26,886 bases of DNA from the NCBI GenBank assembly GCA_043811005.1, contig JBDRNO010000074.1, forward strand, positions 1 through 26,886, in the 5' to 3' direction. The translations under genes were made by a program, and so were the position numbers. The notes below the pieces were generated by a model that saw only the letters and a list, made by a program, of their open reading frames with translations, did no database searches and was not told the origin of the DNA. How positions within the stretch are numbered: the first letter of the stretch is position 1; each line of letters opens with the position of its first letter. Positions 7,797-17,700 of the stretch are shown piece after piece. This stretch comes from JBDRNO01 sp043811005 (GTDB lineage Bacteria; Bacteroidota; Bacteroidia; NORP154).

Positions 7797-8960
7797 TTAT
7801 TCCGGTATCGGATACCGTCTAAATTCTGCATTCCGGTCAAATAAGTAGCGGTAGGTGATATAATGTTTGGCTGAAAAAGCCCCGACCGTTTTCCATAAGT
7901 TGCGCATAGGAGGGTTGAAATCACCCACCCATGAAAATTCCAGTTCCTTGTAGTGCGGCAATCCTTTCAATGCTTCATTAATATGCCAAATAAATGCAGA
8001 TTCAATGCCCTTCCCCTGGAATTTGGGTATAACCCCCATGAGTACACCACGTGCCCGGGTCATGGGTTTGTTCCATTTTAGATAAACAAACCTTAATTTA
8101 TTCCAGAGGTTAAGCTTGCCGTTAAAATGTTTGAATATTTGATTTACATCGGGATACATAAAATAGATGGCAATAGGTTTTCCCTTATTATAAGCAAACC
8201 AAACAAATTTATTTTCAATAATTGGTTTTGCCTTGCTGATAAATGATCTTACATATTCGGGTGATATCGGTTCAAAATTTTCTTTTAAAGTAGCCCAGGC
8301 GATATTATACACTTCAGCAAAATCATGAACAAACTTATCCAAATCTTTAAACGTGAAGTGCCTGAAACTGTAATCGGGTTTTTTTGCCACCCATTCAGCA
8401 ATTTTCCAAAAACGTTCAGGGACTTCTTTGGTTAGATCCATGTGGAACCCTTCCTGCTTGTAATAGGTTTTGAAGCCATAGGATTCAAATAAGTTTTTGT
8501 AATAGGGTGGATTATAAGCAACTTTATATGCAGGTTGTGTAAATCCATCAACCAGTAATCCCCAAAATTTGTCTGTTTCCCCAAAATTGACAGGACCGTC
8601 CATGGCTTGCATTCCCTTATCCATCAGCCACTTTTTTGCAGCATCAAAGAGCAGGTGTGCCGCTTTTTCATCATCAACACATTCAAAAAAGCCGCATCCA
8701 CCAGTGGGTTGATCAGAGGCATTAACCGTTTTGTGATCAATAAATGCAGCCATCCTGCCTGTTACTGCTCCATTATCATCTATTAATATCCAACGGGTTG
8801 CCTCGCCATGTTTGAAATATACGTTTTCATCAGGATCAAAAACGGTATTGATATCGTTATCCAAAGGACAAATCCAATTTTTATCATCTTTATAGATAAT
8901 GCGGGCAATATCCAGAAAGTCTTTTCGGGTTTGCTTATCTTTAACTTCAATTATTTGCAT
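7797..8960 (-). CDS. YghO-like protein, GNAT-fold acyltransferase
   Basis: This 387-residue protein belongs to the long GNAT-like family that includes E. coli YghO. Landmarks are W29-I-C-P-L33 in the N-terminal part, GRMAAFIDH (68-76), FFECVDDE (91-98), MDGPVNF (120-126), GLLVDGF (134-140), YNPPYY (149-154) and the C-terminal acyl-CoA-binding segment GVIPKFQGKGIESAF (309-323), followed by ELEFSWVGDFNPPMRNLW and a final YRYLF. The fold transfers acyl groups from CoA to amines; the real substrate is unknown. I recall, without being able to check, that relatives occur beside serine palmitoyltransferase genes and include bacterial ceramide synthases, which would fit transfer of a long acyl chain. 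It is last in the minus-strand series after the acyl-CoA synthetase (161-base gap), so its acyl donor may be the product of that enzyme. Confidence 0.75.
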   Translation of the reverse strand: MQIIEVKDKQTRKDFLDIARIIYKDDKNWICPLDNDINTVFDPDENVYFKHGEATRWILIDDNGAVTGRMAAFIDHKTVNASDQPTGGCGFFECVDDEKAAHLLFDAAKKWLMDKGMQAMDGPVNFGETDKFWGLLVDGFTQPAYKVAYNPPYYKNLFESYGFKTYYKQEGFHMDLTKEVPERFWKIAEWVAKKPDYSFRHFTFKDLDKFVHDFAEVYNIAWATLKENFEPISPEYVRSFISKAKPIIENKFVWFAYNKGKPIAIYFMYPDVNQIFKHFNGKLNLWNKLRFVYLKWNKPMTRARGVLMGVIPKFQGKGIESAFIWHINEALKGLPHYKELEFSWVGDFNPPMRNLWKTVGAFSAKHYITYRYLFDRNAEFRRYPIPE

Positions 8961-9121
8961 TGCTTTTATAATTTGCAGTTAACTATTCATCAAGGAGTTT
9001 GCGTAATTCTTCCTCACTTGGTAGTTCCACTAAATATTTTGAAAAGAATAATTTGTTGATTAAATTTCATCTGTATGTTGTTGTTTTATTAATTTAATCT
9101 TTTATTGTTTTCAAACAACAA

Positions 9122-10918
9122 TCAATCAACTGATAAATTCGACTTATCATGTCCGTAAATCTGAGTCAAAACATTTTCATACTTATCATAGATAACTCTT
9201 CGTTTTAATTTCAGCGTTGGGGACAGTTCCCCTGAATCGGGATTCCAATCATCACTAACCAATTTGAATCGCTTGATCTGTTCGTCTTTGCCGAGTGACT
9301 TGTTGAAATCGTTCACCACCTTTTGAAAGTGAGCGGTAACTTCAGGATGTTGAATGAGTTCTTCCCTTTTGCCAGGTTGAATTTTGTTGGAAGCGCACCA
9401 TTCACGTAATGCCTCAAAGTTAGGGGAGATCAAGGCGCTTGCGAATTTTTCGCTTTCTCCTACAACCATCAATTGTTCAATATATTCAGATTCTTTGAAA
9501 AGATTCTCAATAACTTGTGGTGCAACATATTTTCCATTTGACAGTTTGAAAATTTCTTTCTTGCGGTCTGTTATTTTCAGGAATTTACCATCTTCCAGTA
9601 TACCTATGTCACCGGTATGGAACCAACCATCCTTATCTATCGCATTTTTTGTTGCTTCTTCGTCTTTATAATAACCTAACATCACGTTCGCCCCTTTGCA
9701 GAGTATCTCGCCATCATCAGCGATTTTTATTTCTACATCATTGATAACTGCTCCAACAGTTCCGAGTCTTATATCGGGAGGAGCGCTTCTGTTAATTGTA
9801 ATGATAGGTGAAGTTTCTGTTAACCCATACATATTAAGCAATTTTATCCCCGCAGCCCAAAAGACCCTTTCCAGTCTGGGTTGAAGAGCTGCACCGCCAA
9901 TACCGATGGATGTAATATTGCCTCCCAGGGCTTCTCTCCATTTACTGAAAATAAGTTTATCGGCAATTCGAAGTTGAAACTTATACCACAAGCCATTTCC
10001 TCCATTTAATTTATATTTCAAGCCCAGGTTGACCGCCCAGAAAAACATGATCTTCTTTAACCCTGTCAGTTTCTTTCCTGTGGCAATGATCTTATCATAT
10101 ACCTTTTCCAGTATCCTGGGTACAGATCCAAAGCCATGGGGTTTTATTTCTTTCATGTTGGCAGCAATGGTTCCAAGGTTTTCAGCATAGTAAATGCTGC
10201 AACCACTGTACTGGGTTTGATAATTACCCATACGTTCGCCTACATGACAGATGGGTAATATGCTCAGGTATTTTTGATCGGGTTGTAAATTGAACACCTT
10301 TGCTGCTGCAATGGCGTTGCTTACCAGGTTTTTGTGGGATAACTTTACTCCTTTGGAATCCCCTGTTGTACCCGATGTGTAGATCAATGTGGCAAAATCA
10401 TCAGGAGTGATCTCATTCTTTATTTTTTCAACTTCTTCTTTATAATGAACTGCATTTTTTTCCCCTAACTCAATTATTTCAGACCAGTTTTTAGCGCCTT
10501 CGACATGGTCAAATGTATAAATGTCTTCAAGCCCTTCAATTTTATCAATAAGTGGGTCAATTTTAGTATACAGGTTTTTGTCAGACACTATGACGATCCT
10601 TGCTTCCGAATGGTGCAGGATATATTCAAAACCTCTTGTGTCGAGTGTTGTAAACAGTGGGACATGCACAATACCTACCTGTGCCATTCCCAGATCAACA
10701 AAGTTCCACTCGGGGCGGTTATTAGTGATGGTGGCGATCTTTTCTCCTTTTTTGAATCCGAGGGCTAATAACCCATAGCTGAAGTTGTTAGCATTTTTAA
10801 TATATTGTAGAGTGCTGTATCTGATCCATTCCCCATTATGCTTTCCAGCCAAAACGTCTTCTTTGATAAAATTTTCCTGGTACCTTTTTAAAAGGTCAAA
10901 TGTTCTGGTTACGGTCAT
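9122..10918 (-). CDS. Long-chain fatty acid--CoA ligase (AMP-forming)
   Basis: This enzyme adenylates a carboxylic acid and transfers it to CoA. The 598-residue length matches the FadD15/FAA1-type long-chain acyl-CoA synthetases. The adenylate-forming motifs are complete: IYTSGTTGDSKGV (179-191), MYGLTETSP (363-371), GWFHTGDIG (431-439, D437 for ribose) and DRKKEIFKLSNGKYVAP (451-467), with the C-terminal lysine region SPTLKLKRRVI (566-576). An upstream start would add 26 residues that do not resemble the family, so the ATG at 10918 is used. It lies 92 bases after the PPTase gene and three genes from the polyketide synthase. The PKS ends in a thioesterase and should release a free acid, so a natural role is to reactivate that acid as acyl-CoA. 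General fatty acid activation is the alternative. Confidence 0.93.
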   Translation of the reverse strand: MTVTRTFDLLKRYQENFIKEDVLAGKHNGEWIRYSTLQYIKNANNFSYGLLALGFKKGEKIATITNNRPEWNFVDLGMAQVGIVHVPLFTTLDTRGFEYILHHSEARIVIVSDKNLYTKIDPLIDKIEGLEDIYTFDHVEGAKNWSEIIELGEKNAVHYKEEVEKIKNEITPDDFATLIYTSGTTGDSKGVKLSHKNLVSNAIAAAKVFNLQPDQKYLSILPICHVGERMGNYQTQYSGCSIYYAENLGTIAANMKEIKPHGFGSVPRILEKVYDKIIATGKKLTGLKKIMFFWAVNLGLKYKLNGGNGLWYKFQLRIADKLIFSKWREALGGNITSIGIGGAALQPRLERVFWAAGIKLLNMYGLTETSPIITINRSAPPDIRLGTVGAVINDVEIKIADDGEILCKGANVMLGYYKDEEATKNAIDKDGWFHTGDIGILEDGKFLKITDRKKEIFKLSNGKYVAPQVIENLFKESEYIEQLMVVGESEKFASALISPNFEALREWCASNKIQPGKREELIQHPEVTAHFQKVVNDFNKSLGKDEQIKRFKLVSDDWNPDSGELSPTLKLKRRVIYDKYENVLTQIYGHDKSNLSVD

Positions 10919-11010
10919 TATTTTTAGTTTTGAAGTTCGATGTTTTTTTATATATTTTAACTTTACAAATATCAAACAATTCCTCCAAAAACCCAATAAT
11001 TATATTCAAC

Positions 11011-11724
11011 TCAAAAGCGTAAATTTTTTATTTCTACCTCGTCCTCATTATATGCCAGTGCACCGATATAACCTTTTACAGGAGAAAATCCTGTGAAAAA
11101 CCAATCTTCTGCTTCAAATATCCCTTTTACACCAAGCAGCTTCATTTTTCCACCTTCCATGGAAAATTCCAGGTTGTCAGGAGTAAGGCGCATTCCTTCA
11201 CCCGTTGCTTTTAAATATGCTTCTTTAAAAGTCCAAAATTGGAAAAATCTTTTCAGCTTATTTCCAGGGGTTTTTAGGGTATATATTATTTCCTTTGGTG
11301 TGAGGTTTTTCCGGATAAGTTCGTCTATGTCAGGAAGTTCGCGGATCTGTTCAATGTCTATACCAACTTCCCCATCACGTGAAAAGGCAAAGACACAAAT
11401 ATTACCTGAGCCAGACATATTGAAATACATTGACGGGTTGTCAAAAGAAAAGGGCTTTCCTTTTTTATGTCTTCCGATCCGTATTGTCTGTGGTGATTTA
11501 TTTAAGTAGGAAGACAATAGTTGCCTAAGAACTCCCTGGCTTATCCTGTAACGATTTTGTTCTCTTTCAAATTTAAAAAAACGTGCTTTTTTTTCCTCTT
11601 CCCTGGAAAGAAATGATGAATAACGTTTGATTGTGGAATCAGAAAGATTTAAAGAAACACTCCAGAGATGTATTTCGTCATTTAAAAGCGGGGGGAATTT
11701 CTTTTTGGGAAAAACGTTCTTCAT
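11011..11724 (-). CDS. Sfp-type 4'-phosphopantetheinyl transferase
   Basis: This enzyme moves phosphopantetheine from CoA onto the serine of carrier domains, here most likely the ACP of the adjacent PKS. The 237-residue protein has the Sfp-family blocks: GRHKKGKPF (84-92), GEVGIDIEQI (118-127; Mg ligands D123 and E125), and FWTFKEAYLKATGEGM (163-178; E168 and K172). The block normally reading N-x-S-H-S is FNMSGSG (101-107), so the His that contacts CoA in Sfp is replaced by Gly. Two starts are possible. The TTG at 11754 overlaps the PKS stop by 14 bases; the ATG at 11724 lies 16 bases after that stop and is chosen because it is an ATG and starts nearer the conserved part. The tight spacing argues for one transcript with the PKS. 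Confidence 0.93.
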   Translation of the reverse strand: MKNVFPKKKFPPLLNDEIHLWSVSLNLSDSTIKRYSSFLSREEEKKARFFKFEREQNRYRISQGVLRQLLSSYLNKSPQTIRIGRHKKGKPFSFDNPSMYFNMSGSGNICVFAFSRDGEVGIDIEQIRELPDIDELIRKNLTPKEIIYTLKTPGNKLKRFFQFWTFKEAYLKATGEGMRLTPDNLEFSMEGGKMKLLGVKGIFEAEDWFFTGFSPVKGYIGALAYNEDEVEIKNLRF

Positions 11725-11740
11725 TAAAGACAGACTCAAA

Positions 11741-14700
11741 TTAAGCTTCAACAACCTCGCTCAATTCCTGGGTTAATAATTCAAGAAGTTCTTCTTTGTT
11801 GTCTCTGCAAAAGAGGTGGTTGCCATTTATTGTTTTGAATCTAAAATCATTGGAAGTATGTTTTTCCCATTCCTTTATCTGTTCTTCAGAGAAAACAGTA
11901 TCGTTTTTGCCGGCAATAGCAGTAAGCGGGCAGCTCAACGGTTCATCTTCATAATATTTATACCGTTTACCTAATAGGATATCAGCGCGTAAAGAGGGAA
12001 GCATTTCATCAAATACCTCTTTGTTATTAAGCACTGATTCAGGGATCTCTAATGATTTCAAGTGATTTTTGATGTTGGGTATATTCTTTTCCTTATATAC
12101 CTCATTGTCTTTAATGGCATTGAGGAATTTAAAGGGACTGGACATGTGGGGAGCTCTCCAAGCTCCTACTATAAAATTGGCAAGATTAATTCCTTTTTCT
12201 TTCCTCAGATATCTTGCTAACTCCAGCCCAATACCTGCTCCTGCACTGTGGCAATAAAAAGCGATGGGGCAGGTTAACAACGGCTCGATCACATCTGTAA
12301 TTGCTTTTACCAGTTCAAAGACGTCATCGAAGGGTTTCTCGTTGGAACGTTCTTCCCTGCCGGGATATTGAATAGCGCAAACTTCAATATCATCAGGCAG
12401 ATATTCATGCCAGGAATTAAAAACAGATGCTCCACCGGCAAAATATGGCAGACAGAATAAACGCAGTCTGGGCTTTTCGGTTTTTTTTGACCTGATAACC
12501 CATTTATCCATTTCATTTTTCCTGTCCAGTTCTACACTTTCAGGGAGTGTCAATCCATCAAGTTCCTCTAAAATCTGACGGGTCATTTCTTCCATTGTAG
12601 GGCCTTTCATAATACGCATCATAGAATAGTCCACAGAAGCATTGCTTTGTATCCAGTTACGGATCTGGTTAGCCATCAATGAATCCAAACCATACTTGGT
12701 AACCGGTTCGGTTGTGTCCACCTTATCAGCAGTAGTGCCAAGAACCCTGGCAAATGTATCCCTCAATTGAAAGATCAAAACATCAAATTGTTCTTCAGGG
12801 CTTGATTCAAGCAAAGTTGCTTTAAGGGCGCCACTACCCGTGCCAACCGCAGAAGAAGTAGTTAATTCCTTTTCTTTGATCAGGTGACCAAACCGGTTTG
12901 TTTCGCAAGAATGAGGGTAGAAGTCCCCAATCATCTCCCAATCGGAATCAGTCGCTACTCTTTGGACAGGGTTGTTTAAGAGCATTTGTTCCAGTATATC
13001 GGTTGATTGTTCTAGTGTAAATGTTTTCCACCCTTGCTTATAGAGGAGTCCGCCTACGTTTCCACTTCTGGCAACGAATCCTACATCACCCAACACACCC
13101 CAATTGATAGTCATAGCGGGCAATCCCTGCGATCTCCTGAAATGTGCGAAATTATCAAGGAATGAGCTTGCTCCGACATAGCTCACCTGCCCCGGGTTTC
13201 CATAAATGGCTGAAATAGATGAATATAGGACGAAATGGTCCAGGTCTATGTCCTTTGTTGCTTCATGAATCAGCCAACAGCCAATTGCTTTTGGCATAAA
13301 AACCTTCATGTAACGTTCATGGGTTATTTCGGGGATACTTCCATCATCCAGCACCATTGCCGCATGTTGAATGCCTTTAAGAGGTGGCATGTTCTTTTTT
13401 ATGTCATTTATTATCCTGTTAACATCTTCTTTTTTCGACACATCGCCATTGGCAAGCATCACATTCACCCCTTTTGCTCTCATTTTTTCAATTATCTCCT
13501 TTTCTTCATCTGTTTTAGGACCACTTCTGCTCCCCAGCACAAGGTGCCGGGCTCCTTTGGTCGTCATCCAATTGGCAACTGCCAAGCCAAAACCGGAAGC
13601 ACCACCGGTAATAAAATATGTGGCATCTTCTTTAAAGCGGATCTCTTTAGGTGGCGCTACTTGAACATCCCCATTCATAGATATAATGATCTTGCCAATA
13701 TGCCTGGCACCAGCCATGAATTGAAAAGCATCAGTGATCCTTGATATAGGAAATAGCTTGATAGGATGAACAGGGATGTTGTTTTCTACAAAGAAATCAA
13801 TAGCTTTCTGGAATAACTCTCCGCCAAACTTTTCTTTTTGTTTGAATAGCCGGTCAATATCCACTCCAAAATATGAAAGGTTGTTCCCGAATGTCCGGAG
13901 CCCTAATTTGCTGTTTCTGTAAATATCTGTTTTACCGATCTCAACGAACCGTCCGTAAGGAGCCAGGCATCTGATGCTTTTAAATATTGCTTCACCTGAA
14001 AGCGAGTTAAGCACGATGTCAACCCCTTTGCCCTGGGTAAACTCCATGATCTGATCTGCAAATGCCAGGGTACGCGAGTTAAAGATATGATCTGGTTTAA
14101 CCCCAATGCTCTCGATATAAGCTCTTTTTTCAGGACTGCCAACAGTGGCAAATATTTCAGTTCCAACAGCATTGGCAATATGAATAGCAGCAATACCTAC
14201 ACCACCGGCAGCAGCATGGATAAGCACCTTTTCTCCTTTCTGCATCCTGCAATGATATATCAGTGAAAAGTATGCCGTAACATAAGTGACCGGCAAACAG
14301 GCAGCTTCTTCAAAGCTGATGTTTTTGGGCTTTTGTACCACATGACATGCTTTGGGAATAGCAAAACCACTTAGACAGGATGGTGCTGTAGCTATCACTT
14401 CATCACCTACTTTCACATCCTTTACATCTTTTCCAACAGTAGAAACAATACCGGCACATTCAAGTCCAAGCGTCTTTCCAAATAAACCTCCTTTAACCGC
14501 TTCATCAGAAAGCAGTCCCATAGAAATCATAATATCGCGGAAGTTAAGAGCAGCGGCTTTAATCTTTACTTCCACTTCATCATCACCGGGTGTTTGGCGA
14601 GGGGTTTCACTAATTACCAGGTTATCGAGTACTCCATAATCTGTTATGTTTGTAGTGTATGATGAACCCTCTGCAGGAATCGTTTTCAGGGCACGCTGTG

Positions 14701-17700
14701 CAATGTTTTCAATAGATATTCTGTCAAGCTTGTTGATGTAACGTTTCCTCCCCCTGAAAGCAATTTCATCTTCCTTGTCTCCTGCAAGAATTTCATCTAT
14801 GAAAGCATCAATCTCATCATCCTTTACAGGATGACTGAAATCAACCATAGTAGAGTTGAATATAGGGAACTCATTAATCACAACCCTGCTGACACCTCTT
14901 AATCCGGCTTGAGACATTCGATTTGTTTCAGGATCGCCCCCAACTGATTGTGCACCACTGGAAATCATCCATATATCCGGATTCTCATCGTAATTAGCAG
15001 CATTCAGTTTTCTTACAATGTTCATAATCATAATTGAGGAATGCTTTTCTGAAGCAATGATGCTTTCAACGGTTAGTTGGTCGTTTTCTGCTGAGTTCAG
15101 CCCCCATAAATATATAATTCCCTGGAACTTGCCTTTTTCAGCAACTAAGTCAATTAATTTATCAACCCCTTTTTGGTCTATTGGATCAATTTCAAACTCA
15201 AATTCACTGATTTTCTTAAAGCCAGCCCCGCACTTAACAATATAGGATTGTTTGTTTAAGGCAGCAAGTTTATCCCTTATCTTGTCAGCTACACCGGTAC
15301 TGTCGGCAAACACTAACCAATCAGCTTCTCCTAACTTTGGTGATTCTTCAATGGTTTTATTGCTCAACTCCAGCTTTTTACCTCGTGCGAGTATCACATT
15401 TTGACAGGAAGAGTCGTTTTTCATAAAATCGCTGTAATTGGCAACCTCAGAATATCCGAGATTTTCGAAAACGGCTTTCCATTTGTCAGGACTCATGGTA
15501 GCATGATTTGGCCTGATGTCTGTATCTTCAAACAACCACCAGCCCTCGGTCATACCAAAGATAAAGTCTAAGTAAACCGGTGAATTGGTAACTTCCAACA
15601 TCAGTAATATCCCTTCTGATGCGAGAAGTTTTTGGACATTGCCTAATGATGTTTTAAGATCTCGGGTAGCATGTATCACATCTGAGGCAATTATAATATC
15701 ATAAGAATTAAGGTCAAAACCCTGTTCGCCAGGATCAGATTCAATATCCAATATCTTGTATTGTACAAAAGGATATTTGGCAAACCTTTGTTGTGCCTTT
15801 AGCATAAACATGTGAGAGATGTCAGTAAAAGCGTATTCCGTCCGGTCTGGCGGCAATAATGGAAGGATTGCCTGGGTCATACCACCTGTACCCGCACCGA
15901 TTTCAAGGATACGTATGGTTTGATCTTCCGAAATGTTTTTCAGTAATTCAGATATTGACCTTGCGGCAATATCATTGTATTTTTTAAAAGAGAACCCTTC
16001 AATATAATATTTAACAATGGCATCCCACTGGTCTTCAGGAAAAATCAACTGGATAGGATCTACCTTTCCGGTTAATACTCCTGTTATTTCAGGGCCGCAG
16101 CGGCCTAACAGCGTTGATTCGTGATGGAATTGAGGAAGGTTTTTATTTAACTCATCCATCCATTCTTTGCTATTTCTAAAATCAGGAGTTTTGACCACTA
16201 CAAAATTACCATCACCGCCTTTGACAATACCTGCATTTTTTAAAAGATCGAACATGTGGTTAAAGAGCCGGTGATGTTCTTTTACTATAATAAAATCATT
16301 TATTAGGTTCCAGACATTTATTTTTGTTCCTTCTTTAAATGACAGTCCCATCTCCTTTAAAGAATTGCAGATGTATCCTATGGTAAGATTATACTGTTCC
16401 GGTTCGTATTGTTCATAATACTCTGCTTGTTCAGGTCTGGTAATAACTTCCTTAATGGTATCATCAACGCCTTTTTTAATTGAAGTTGGTGAAGGGAGGT
16501 ATTCTCCTGGGTTGCGAACCAGTTCAAGGTCTGTCCTTGCCTTCAATATCCAATTATATTCATAAAACCACTTATCTTGTTCGCTTCCTACTTCTCCTCT
16601 TGATCCTTTGAGGTACTGTGAGCGGAAACCATGAAATTCAGCTATAAGCTCTTCATTCTCATTAAATATCCACAATTCGCCAAGGGCATATTCATCTGTC
16701 CATTCTCTCAACCTGCCGTGGACATACATTTTATAGGAGTTGGGTTTTTGATAGAACTTGATCCTGTCAATATGAACGGGAATATAAACACCCATTTTTT
16801 TGTTTACATCATCTCTTTCATCGAATATTCCAAAAACTGTTTGGAAACAACTATCCAGCACGGCAGGGTGGAGGTTAAACCGGAAGAATTCAGAAAGGGT
16901 ATTTTCATGCACGTCTATCTCACTCAGTGATTCCCAGTTTTCTTTGCTTCTCCAAAGTTTTTTAATTGCTTTGAAGGTTGGTCCTAAATAAAGACCACTT
17001 TCCAATAGCTCATCATGCATCTTCTTTACAGGAACCGGGATGTTCACCCTTTTGCGTATTTCAGTAAGATCAACCTTTATAGGTTTGAATTTATCCCCAA
17101 TATGATTTATTTTTCCATGTGAACACAGTGCCCAGTCTGCTTCTATGTTTTTAGGTTTGGTATATATAAAGTAGTTGCCTTCATCATGGGATATATCCAT
17201 TTGGATATGAGGTGGTTCACCGTCATCAGGAAGGAACAGGGCTTTAATAAAATTAATGTCTTCGAGGAACTCGAATTTATCCCCGAATGAAGCAAGACCG
17301 GCAGATATTCCAAGCTCAACGTGTCCTGCTCCAGGGAAAATTATCGGACCCTGAACCTTGTGGTCTGCAATATAAGGATATACTCTTTTGTCTAAATTAA
17401 TATCCCAGAGTATATTGTTGCTTTCGCGAGCTGAAATGGTGACACGGTTAAGGTGCGGATGCACAACAGTTCCCAAACGCATATTTTTCCCAGCCGTAGT
17501 TTCAAGCCAATATTTTTCTTTTTGCCACGGGTAATAAGGTAATTGAACAAAACGATGGTTATTTCCGGTAATTGCATTCCAATCCAATGGATAACCCCAT
17601 ACATGGAGGGCTCCTACTGATGCAAGGAAAATGCGTTTTTCTTCTTTTTTTCTTCTTAGTGAATGTAAAACGAGTCCTTTCTTTTTTTTCAATGAAAGCA

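Noticed and set aside
8978..9064. Short minus-strand frame ending LVELPSEEELRKLLDE upstream of the GNAT-like gene
   Set aside because: Only about 27 codons, no ATG in frame and no recognised family; it may be chance or a decayed gene end.
10919..10996. 26-residue N-terminal extension of the acyl-CoA ligase
   Set aside because: The sequence does not resemble the family and lies in an A+T-rich spacer; the ATG at 10918 precedes the normal start.
13235..13744. Long plus-strand open frames inside the PKS gene (also 18723-18971 and 19130-19558)
   Set aside because: They are antisense shadows of a gene with full domain support and show no protein family features.
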